Assembly (NCBI GenBank): GCA_964397085.1
Contig: CAYNHH010000022.1
Location: 1-13,308, forward strand
From: CAILAD01 sp964397085
GTDB taxonomy: Bacteria; Patescibacteriota; Saccharimonadia; CAILAD01; BJGX01
DNA length: 13,308 bases
Reading direction: 5' to 3'
In this document: positions 5,901 to 11,444 of the stretch, one piece after another
How positions within the stretch are numbered: the first letter of the stretch is position 1
Layout of the letters: each line of letters starts with the position of its first letter
The notes under the pieces: generated by a model
What the model was told of the DNA's origin: nothing
What the model saw: only the letters and a program-made list of their open reading frames with translations
Databases searched by the model: none
Translations under genes and position numbers: made by a program

Positions 5901-6680
5901 ATGATATTTGATTTACTATTATTTTTTCTTCTTGGCCTCAGCTTTGGGAGCTTTATAAACGCGTGGGTGTGGAGGCTTAAAACCGGCAAGAGTGTGGCAA
6001 CAGGGCGCTCTATGTGTACAAAGTGTAAGCATCAGTTGGCGTGGTACGACAATATTCCGGTTGTTAGTTTCGTGATACTAGGAGCTAAGTGTAGATATTG
6101 CAAGAAGCCCATCTCTTGGCAGTACCCGACAGTTGAGCTAAGTACAGCAATCTTATTTGCTGGCTTGTATTGGCATTTTAAGCCTGTTACGAATGGTAGC
6201 TGGTTAGAGCTAGTACTTTGGTGTATTGCGACTGTATTTTTGGTGGCGGCATTTGTGTACGATCTTAAGTGGATGCTATTGCCAGACAGGTTTACTCTTC
6301 CTGTGATAGGGATTGGGCTAATACTATTGGTAGCAAAGGGACTGCAGGGTGGTTGGAGTAATATTGTGCCGCAATTAATCGCTGCTACTGTATTTGCAGG
6401 TATATACTTTGCTATGTGGTACTTGTCAAAAGGCAAGATTTTGGGTGATGGTGATATACGCCTAGCTGGTGCTATGGGGTTACTTTTGCTAGTACCACAG
6501 CTGGTTGTGGCGGTTTTTGCAGCGTATGTGGTAGGTGCGGGCGTAGGAGTCTATTTGATAGCTAAGAAGGGTAGGGGGCGCACTAGCGCAGTACCTATGG
6601 GCCCATTTTTGATATTTGGACTGTACTTTGGGCTATTTTGGGGTACTCAAATTGCCAGCTGGTACTTAAAGTTCTTTTGA
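5901..6680 (+). CDS. pilD: PilD, prepilin peptidase (and probable N-methyltransferase)
   Basis: This membrane aspartic protease cleaves prepilin leaders after the conserved Gly and in many members methylates the new N-terminus. The 259 residues cover both usual domains. The N-terminal domain has LSFGSFINAWVWRL (13-26) and two CxxC pairs (Cys39/42 and Cys64/67), the cysteine arrangement of bifunctional enzymes. The peptidase domain has the first catalytic Asp at 121 in YDLKWMLLPD and the second at 185 in the GDGD motif (GxGD-type protease). Several hydrophobic helices span the remainder, including 131-145, 160-175 and 190-220. The ATG at 5901 begins directly with the first membrane helix, as is normal. 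There is no Shine-Dalgarno sequence. It sits between the pilins it should process: pilA upstream, minor pilins downstream. Confidence 0.94.
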   Translation: MIFDLLLFFLLGLSFGSFINAWVWRLKTGKSVATGRSMCTKCKHQLAWYDNIPVVSFVILGAKCRYCKKPISWQYPTVELSTAILFAGLYWHFKPVTNGSWLELVLWCIATVFLVAAFVYDLKWMLLPDRFTLPVIGIGLILLVAKGLQGGWSNIVPQLIAATVFAGIYFAMWYLSKGKILGDGDIRLAGAMGLLLLVPQLVVAVFAAYVVGAGVGVYLIAKKGRGRTSAVPMGPFLIFGLYFGLFWGTQIASWYLKFF

Positions 6681-6684
6681 TTTT

Positions 6685-6711
6685 TTGAAACGAGAGCATA
6701 AGTGGTATAAT
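6685..6711 (+). promoter_or_regulatory. Promoter of the minor pilin operon, extended -10, leaderless
   Basis: TGGTATAAT (6703-6711) is a perfect extended -10 element. TTGAAA (6685-6690) is a 5/6 -35 match, though the spacer is short at 15 bases. Transcription would start near 6718, about 3 bases before the ATG at 6721. The element falls inside the longer frame that starts at TTG 6685, which argues for the ATG at 6721 as the true start. Confidence 0.6.
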
Positions 6712-6720
6712 TTAGATATT

Positions 6721-7500
6721 ATGTTTTCAAGACACAAAGGGTTTTCGTTAGTAGAAGTGACAATCGTTTTGGCTATTTCAGGCGCTATGATTGCAATGGC
6801 CTGGGGTTTTTACATTCTTCGTAGTGGCGTAGCGGTAGATGATGCAGCTCAGCAAGTGGCTGCAAGTATCCAAACAGTACAGACAGAGGCAAAAAGGGGT
6901 CTTGGTCCATCAAATGCAGCGAGTTTTATTTCTGGAGAAACTCTTTTTGGCAAAGCAATGGAATTTAGGAATCATTGTTCTCCAGATGATACAGGTAATC
7001 CATGTATACGAGTGTATAGTTTGAAGAACTCGGGCGGGAGTGTAGTTGCTTATGGTGATTCATATGATATTGCGACACCACAAAACCTCGAGTTTAGTTT
7101 GGGTTCTGGAAATGTTGGCGAGCCAGGATATCATATTTCTTCATATGATAAATCTTATCCAGCGGATGGTAAAAAGAACTGTCCTCCTCCTGTAGATGTG
7201 AATTTTCACGGACTCGACGATTCTCCAATAGGACTAGGTTATAATGGTGAAAATAATCTAGTTTTAGTTTTTCGTAATAATGATCCTAAAGGATACGTAT
7301 TTGCCAAGCTAGATGGAAGTAACTTTGGTCTCAAAGCAAATCAATTGGTAAGTTATAGCTCACAAGACAGAAGTGGCTTAGTTTGTCTTGCAATGGCGCG
7401 TCGCGATAGCTCATCACAACTTTACGCTGATGCCAAATATAAATATACTATTCAAACTGATCTGTCGGGATCAGGTGATGTAACGGTAGTTAAGCAATGA
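6721..7500 (+). CDS. FimT/GspH-like minor prepilin
   Basis: This 259-residue prepilin has a short leader, MFSRHKG, cut after Gly7 to give mature FSLVEV (Phe +1, Glu +5) followed by a hydrophobic helix to about residue 34. The globular part is large for a GspH-type subunit and has four cysteines (86, 95, 154, 222). In pilus and type II secretion systems, H-type subunits join the initiation complex with I, J and K. The start was moved from a TTG at 6685 to the ATG at 6721 because this gives a normal short leader and because a perfect extended -10 box lies in the removed part. It opens a four-gene minor pilin run; the next gene overlaps its stop (ATGA, 7497-7500). The prepilin assignment is firm, the H-type label is mostly from position. 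Confidence 0.82.
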   Translation: MFSRHKGFSLVEVTIVLAISGAMIAMAWGFYILRSGVAVDDAAQQVAASIQTVQTEAKRGLGPSNAASFISGETLFGKAMEFRNHCSPDDTGNPCIRVYSLKNSGGSVVAYGDSYDIATPQNLEFSLGSGNVGEPGYHISSYDKSYPADGKKNCPPPVDVNFHGLDDSPIGLGYNGENNLVLVFRNNDPKGYVFAKLDGSNFGLKANQLVSYSSQDRSGLVCLAMARRDSSSQLYADAKYKYTIQTDLSGSGDVTVVKQ

Positions 7501-8090
7501 AACTTATAAATACTAGACAGGGTGATACACTCATCGAAATAATTTTTGCTTTTGCCATCCTCTCTACAATAATAGGATTTTCCTTTACAGGAGTAATTAG
7601 TGCACGAAGAAATGCGGTGTCTGCACAGCAACGTACTCAGGCCCTTGAAATGGCACAGTATCAGTCTGAGGCTTTGCAAACATACCGCAATAGCTTGCCT
7701 TGGGATACTGCTGGAAACGTATGCCCAAGCTTTATTGGGGGTACTAGTGGTGGGTGCAGCCCAACACCCTCAGGATTAGCTACAATTGATTTAGCAAATT
7801 CTTCGAAAACTTACTGTATGTTAAGCGTAGAGTCAATTCCAGGTGGGAGTACAAGATGGAAATTATCTGATAATGCATTAGATTGTGACATTGTAACGCC
7901 TTTCTTGCATAATGAACCAAACGCAGTAACTACAATTAAATTCAAGCCAACCGGTAGGCTTGTAGGAGATGGTAGTATTTCGCCTGCCGATACTCAGACT
8001 ATTCAGGCGGATGTAAGAGTAGAATGGTTAGGACAATTTGGAGTTACAGAATCTGTAAGTAATATTGTTATTCTTACGAGGCAAAAATAG
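7497..8090 (+). CDS. PilV/GspI-like minor prepilin
   Basis: This 197-residue prepilin has leader MKLINTRQG and mature DTLIEI. Cleavage would follow Gly9, Glu14 is at +5, and +1 is Asp rather than the usual Phe or Met. The helix (about 12-31) is followed by a polar segment rich in Gln/Ala (QQRTQALEMAQYQSEALQ) that resembles PilV/GspI subunits. There are four cysteines (76, 87, 107, 130). Its ATG overlaps the stop of the preceding gene by four bases, which implies coupled translation; no separate ribosome binding site is needed or seen. It is second in an H-I-J-K-like order, which supports the PilV/GspI label. Function as an initiation-complex subunit is inferred from family and synteny. Confidence 0.82.
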   Translation: MKLINTRQGDTLIEIIFAFAILSTIIGFSFTGVISARRNAVSAQQRTQALEMAQYQSEALQTYRNSLPWDTAGNVCPSFIGGTSGGCSPTPSGLATIDLANSSKTYCMLSVESIPGGSTRWKLSDNALDCDIVTPFLHNEPNAVTTIKFKPTGRLVGDGSISPADTQTIQADVRVEWLGQFGVTESVSNIVILTRQK

Positions 8091-8094
8091 AGTT

Positions 8095-8670
8095 ATGAAA
8101 AATAAAACTTACTCACAAAAGGGATTTACACTTGTTGAGCTGTTGTTTTCTATAGCTATACTTGGGTTTATGCTTACAATTACCCTCTCAACTTTTATCG
8201 GTGTGTTTCGGTTCTATAATTGGTCAAAGACTACACGTACTACTCAACAGTCTGCTAGAGATAGTCTTGATATTATTACTCGAGAAGTGCGGGCCGGCAA
8301 GATAGCTTCTGTAGCCCAAACACAGTTATGTATTAATCGAACAGATGGTTTTATCTACAACAATCAACAGGTCAGGTCTGAGTTAATTAGCCTGAATTCT
8401 TCAGGTCAGTTCCAAATACAGTATATTGATACAATAAACTGCCCTGCCCTAGATGATAATAGAATTGGTATGGTGGTGATTTCTAGCCCGAATGTTCAGA
8501 TTTCAGACTTAAAGTTTAGCTTGGTTTTGGGTCCAACACCCGCAACTACACCAAAGAGTGTGATCATATTCTTTGAGGTAATTAATGGCACACCGGTCGA
8601 TGGCAAATGTTTGCCTACTGATAACTTTTGCGATCAAGCAGCATTTACAACCGCGGTGATGGAAAGGTAG
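8095..8670 (+). CDS. PilW/GspJ-like minor prepilin
   Basis: This 191-residue prepilin has leader MKNKTYSQKG and mature FTLVELLFSI (Phe +1, Glu +5), then a hydrophobic helix to about residue 38. The segment after the helix, with QQSARDSLDIITREVRAG (51-68), matches the pattern after the helix in PilW/GspJ subunits, where a conserved Arg-Asp/Glu-rich helix follows. Four cysteines (79, 116, 172, 179) lie in the globular part. The ATG at 8095 is 4 bases after the upstream stop. A TTG at 8065 would extend the frame by ten residues into the preceding gene and give an abnormally long leader, so it is rejected. It is third in the minor pilin run and probably part of the initiation complex. Confidence 0.82.
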   Translation: MKNKTYSQKGFTLVELLFSIAILGFMLTITLSTFIGVFRFYNWSKTTRTTQQSARDSLDIITREVRAGKIASVAQTQLCINRTDGFIYNNQQVRSELISLNSSGQFQIQYIDTINCPALDDNRIGMVVISSPNVQISDLKFSLVLGPTPATTPKSVIIFFEVINGTPVDGKCLPTDNFCDQAAFTTAVMER

Positions 8671-8686
8671 AATAAGAATAAGTATT

Positions 8687-9787
8687 ATGAAAAATATAAC
8701 TTCTCCTCGTTCTAAATTTCCCAGTGGGGCTACATCGCTTCTTATTGTTGTTGGTTTGTCATTGGTGCTGATTGTTATTATTACTGGCCTTACTACACTG
8801 TCAATTCGCCAGTCGCAGCAGGCGGTGAACACTGACCTTTCAAATAGGGCACGTATTGCCGCTGAAGCAACTGCACGAGATGCTGCACAGCTCTTAAATC
8901 AGTACCCAGATTTGCAGGTTCCAAATTGTGATGGGAGTGGTATTATAGGTTATAAGACGGCAGTTCTACCGGGTGACGCAAATGCAAATAATCTCACGAA
9001 GCCAGTTATATCTGAAGCTGCTGATAATACAACTAGTGTGGTTTGCCGTACAATTACTAGTATTGCTCCTGTTCAGAATCAAACCATACTAAAAGATCAG
9101 TCTACTCAGTTTTTTACTTACTTACCTACAGGAGCTGGCGTGAGTAACTATAGATTGTTATGGGGAAATGGTGGTACAGAGAACCAGGTGTTTGGTGGTG
9201 CAGATACATTCCCTGCTACTTGGGGTACAAACACGCCAGCAGTAATAGAACTAACTTTTGTATGGTGGCCAAAAGTTGCGGGTCCCATAGGTAGTACGAA
9301 CTTCAACAGTCAAGATGGTCTACCTGTTAAAACAGTAGTTATCTTGCCAAGAAACAATAACCCTGATCCTTCACCAATTAACACCTACGACCCAACTGTA
9401 AACTGTGGTGGTTTTGCTGGCGCAGGCACTTACTCTGGTTTTCAATACGGCTGTGAAATGAAAGTAGATATAGGCAGTATGCTCTCAATCGATCCTAATA
9501 GTAATAATATAGTTATGAAGGTAAAGAGTCGGTATAAAGATAGTTCAATTCAAGCTCAGTTCTATAGTGACAATAGTTTTGTAGATTCTAAACTTGTACC
9601 AGTAAAGTCGTCGAATGCAACGATAGACGTAACGGCTAAAGTTGGTGATTTGTATCGGCGTATTACCGCTCAAAAGCCTGTTGGAGGCAATAGTGTCATT
9701 GAAGACGTACTCTACTCGAGCGAGACTCTTTGTAAGACGCTAACTGTCTATGATGACTTTAGTAAAGCAGGAAATAATTGCCCCTAG
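8687..9787 (+). CDS. PilX/GspK-like minor prepilin lacking Glu at +5
   Basis: The 366 residues make this the largest pilin-like protein of the run. A basic N-terminus (KNITSPRSKFPSG) leads to a hydrophobic segment at about 15-40 (ATSLLIVVGLSLVLIVIITG), in the style of the PilX N-terminal domain. If cut after Gly14 the mature end is ATSLL, with Leu instead of Glu at +5. The missing Glu is the hallmark of GspK, which caps the tip and need not register with a subunit ahead of it. Six cysteines (81, 120, 240, 256, 349, 365) could form three disulfides. It is the fourth and last gene of the run, the K position, 16 bases after the previous stop. I see no recognisable adhesin or PilY1-like domain. 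Its stop is one base from the converging xer stop. Confidence 0.75.
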   Translation: MKNITSPRSKFPSGATSLLIVVGLSLVLIVIITGLTTLSIRQSQQAVNTDLSNRARIAAEATARDAAQLLNQYPDLQVPNCDGSGIIGYKTAVLPGDANANNLTKPVISEAADNTTSVVCRTITSIAPVQNQTILKDQSTQFFTYLPTGAGVSNYRLLWGNGGTENQVFGGADTFPATWGTNTPAVIELTFVWWPKVAGPIGSTNFNSQDGLPVKTVVILPRNNNPDPSPINTYDPTVNCGGFAGAGTYSGFQYGCEMKVDIGSMLSIDPNSNNIVMKVKSRYKDSSIQAQFYSDNSFVDSKLVPVKSSNATIDVTAKVGDLYRRITAQKPVGGNSVIEDVLYSSETLCKTLTVYDDFSKAGNNCP

Positions 9788-9788
9788 T

Positions 9789-10700
9789 CTACTTATTCCC
9801 AGAGTGAAAATTCTTATGAGCTTCCTTGAGCTGGGGGTCGGTGACATGTGTATACACTTGAGTAGTGGCGATATTGCTGTGACCAAGTAGGCTCTGTACA
9901 CTGCGTAAGTCAGCGCCATTGGTAAGTAGATCTGTTGCGAAGCTATGACGCAAGGTGTGTGGGGTAACATGCTTGGCAATCCCGGCCTTGTGCGCATAGC
10001 GCTCTACAATACGTTGTATTGAGCGCACTGTGAGCCGTGTGTACTCGCCACCATTAAAATCCGACTGTGTACCTCTAAAGTGCACAAAGAGCGGTACAAA
10101 GTCGTCGTTGCGTGCCTCTAGGTACTTACTGAGTACAAAGGCAGCAGATTCGCTTAGGTAGACCGGCCGGTCTTTTTGACCTTTACCGCGTATAGAGAAC
10201 TCACCGGTCTTAAAATTGAGATCTTTAATATTGAGCGCAGCAAGCTCAGATACTCGTAAGCCTGTAGAGAAGAGTAGCTCAACGATAGATCTATCACGCA
10301 AGCCCACAATGTTGTCTGTAGGTATAGCCTCAAAAAGACTTATCACTTCCTCTTGGTTCAAAAAACTCACTTGAGGGCGTACAGATGTGGCGAGCTCAAT
10401 TTTTTCTGGTGCCAGTGAGTCTACATCACGCCTGGCAAGGTACTTTAAAAAGCTGCGCATGGCTATTAGGTGGTAATTTTGCGTGGCCTTACCAATAGTG
10501 CGCCCGTCGTCAGATTTGTAGCGGTTGAGCCATTGGCGCCACTTACTGATTTTGTCGAGATCTATCTTTGACACTTTGATATCATCTGTAAACTCAATAA
10601 ATCTATTGAGGTAGAGGCTGTAGTTCTCAATAGTCTTGAGGCTACGACCTTTTTCTACCTCGAGATATTCTAAAAAATCTGACATGTATTCACTAAACAT
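9789..10700 (-). CDS. xerC: Tyrosine recombinase, XerC/XerD family
   Basis: This site-specific recombinase probably resolves chromosome dimers. From the ATG at 10700 it has 303 residues, normal for Xer. An N-terminal SAM-like DNA-binding domain (MSDFLEYLEVEKGRSLKTIE onward, to about 105) precedes the catalytic domain. All six catalytic residues are visible: Arg149 (TGLRVSEL), Lys173 (RGKGQKDR), His248 and Arg251 (HTLRH), His274 (LLGHSN) and Tyr283 (VYTH). Upstream TTG (10736) is rejected because it overlaps the -35 box; a further ATG at 10685 (MSDFLEY) is a possible alternative. Whether it is XerC, XerD or the only Xer of this genome cannot be told here. Nothing around it suggests an integrated element, so a housekeeping role is likely. 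No dif-like site was found. Confidence 0.9.
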   Translation of the reverse strand: MFSEYMSDFLEYLEVEKGRSLKTIENYSLYLNRFIEFTDDIKVSKIDLDKISKWRQWLNRYKSDDGRTIGKATQNYHLIAMRSFLKYLARRDVDSLAPEKIELATSVRPQVSFLNQEEVISLFEAIPTDNIVGLRDRSIVELLFSTGLRVSELAALNIKDLNFKTGEFSIRGKGQKDRPVYLSESAAFVLSKYLEARNDDFVPLFVHFRGTQSDFNGGEYTRLTVRSIQRIVERYAHKAGIAKHVTPHTLRHSFATDLLTNGADLRSVQSLLGHSNIATTQVYTHVTDPQLKEAHKNFHSGNK

Positions 10701-10707
10701 AAGCTTA

Positions 10708-10736
10708 ATTATGTATGACTGTCGCACAATAATCAA
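10708..10736 (-). promoter_or_regulatory. Promoter of xer, leaderless
   Basis: Read on the - strand, TTGATT (10736-10731, 4/6 match with the key TTGA) is followed after exactly 17 bases by CATAAT (10713-10708, 5/6), then 7 bases, then the ATG at 10700. Transcription would start at or next to the A of the ATG. It lies back to back with the promoter of the pentapeptide gene. Confidence 0.5.
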
Positions 10737-10747
10737 ATTATCGACTT

Positions 10748-10756
10748 TGGTATACT
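10748..10756 (+). promoter_or_regulatory. Extended -10 promoter of the pentapeptide gene, leaderless
   Basis: TGGTATACT is a TGn extended -10 element with a 5/6 hexamer. It ends 6 bases before the ATG at 10763, so the predicted start is at the ATG. No good -35 box is present, which extended -10 promoters can tolerate. Confidence 0.5.
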
Positions 10757-10762
10757 AAATAT

Positions 10763-11410
10763 ATGAAACCCATAAAGCCAAAGTTACCAAAAGACCTTAG
10801 TACTGCTACTAATATGGCTGAGCTATTTGGTAGTGACATTACAGTAGAGGCGGTACATGTAGTACTACAGAGTCTTAATAGTGTAGAAAGTAAGTCATTA
10901 AGTATCAAAGATTCAAAATTTGAACAGGTAAGTATACACTCGGCAGATCTGAAGAATGTCAGCCTGCTAGATGTAGTTTTTGATAAAAGTGATTTCTCGG
11001 CAGTAAAACTTACTGGTCTTTCTGCGCACAGAACATTATTTTCGCACTCTCGTCTTAGTGGAGTACAGATGTATGAGTCTAGTTTTAAAGATGTAACCTT
11101 TAGTGATTGTAAGCTCGATCTCTCCAACTTTCGATCTAGCAAATTTGAAAGAGTAGAGTTTGTAGACTGCGTGTTGTCTGAGGCAGATTTTTCAAACTGT
11201 ACTTTTAACTCAGTAGTATTTACTGGTTGCAATCTTGAGAAGGCAGATTTCTCACTTGTGACGGTGAAGAGTCTTGACTTGAGATCAAGCAATATCATTG
11301 GTCTTAATGGGGTTACAAATCTCAGTAAGGCAACTATCTCTCAGGCTCAGCTCTTTACCATTGCGCCATACTTGGCAGCTGAGATTGGATTGATAGTAGA
11401 ACCAGATTGA
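10763..11410 (+). CDS. Pentapeptide-repeat protein
   Basis: This 215-residue protein is built of about 28 consecutive five-residue repeats from residue 46 to 185. The third position of each is nearly always Phe or Leu (for example SKF, ADL, SDF, SSF, VEF, ADF, CNL). Such repeats fold into a right-handed quadrilateral beta helix, here about seven coils. The first 45 residues are a Pro/Lys-rich, then helical cap, and the C-terminal part (186-215, ending in APYLAAEIGLIVEPD) is the helical cap often seen in this family. There is no signal peptide or membrane segment, so it is probably cytoplasmic. The family has very varied roles and the function here is unknown; nothing specific points to a gyrase-protecting Qnr/MfpA protein. 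It is divergent from xer and ends just before mnmG, whose -35 box overlaps its stop codon. Confidence 0.85.
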   Translation: MKPIKPKLPKDLSTATNMAELFGSDITVEAVHVVLQSLNSVESKSLSIKDSKFEQVSIHSADLKNVSLLDVVFDKSDFSAVKLTGLSAHRTLFSHSRLSGVQMYESSFKDVTFSDCKLDLSNFRSSKFERVEFVDCVLSEADFSNCTFNSVVFTGCNLEKADFSLVTVKSLDLRSSNIIGLNGVTNLSKATISQAQLFTIAPYLAAEIGLIVEPD

Positions 11411-11435
11411 ATCTCAAGTGGTTTTCAGGTATAAT
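11407..11435 (+). promoter_or_regulatory. Promoter of mnmG, near-leaderless
   Basis: TTGAAT (11407-11412, 4/6) and a perfect TATAAT (11430-11435) are separated by exactly 17 bases. The -10 box ends 9 bases before the ATG at 11445, so the message would have about 3 leader bases. The -35 box overlaps the stop codon of the pentapeptide gene. The longer frame from GTG 11418 contains this -10 box and is therefore unlikely. Confidence 0.6.
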
Positions 11436-11444
11436 TACGCCGAA

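Noticed and set aside
6032..6436. 134-codon open frame on the - strand inside pilD
   Set aside because: The + strand encodes an intact prepilin peptidase with all catalytic residues; the antisense product shows no recognisable motif.
6685..6720. TTG start adding 12 residues to the FimT/GspH-like prepilin
   Set aside because: It would place a perfect extended -10 promoter inside the gene and lengthen a leader that is normal from the ATG at 6721.
8065..8094. TTG start adding ten residues to the PilW-like prepilin
   Set aside because: It overlaps the preceding gene and gives an overlong leader; the ATG at 8095 gives a standard ten-residue one.
9789..10736. Recombinase gene as a sign of an integrated mobile element
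   Set aside because: The protein has Xer length and motifs, neighbours are housekeeping or pilus genes, and no att-like repeats or phage genes are present.
9700..10800. A dif site near xer
   Set aside because: I found no 28-base imperfect palindrome of the XerC/XerD type; a whole-genome search would be needed.
10738..11298. 186-codon open frame on the - strand opposite the pentapeptide gene
   Set aside because: It is a shadow of a repetitive coding sequence: the + strand frame has a clear pentapeptide register, while the antisense product is Ser/Leu-rich with no domain pattern, and it would overlap the xer promoter.
10763..11410. Qnr/MfpA-type fluoroquinolone resistance protein
   Set aside because: Only the generic pentapeptide solenoid is visible; no loops or C-terminal features specific to gyrase mimics can be recognised.
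11418..11444. GTG start adding nine residues to MnmG
   Set aside because: The extra residues are encoded by the promoter -10 region, and family members start about ten residues before the DVIVIG motif.
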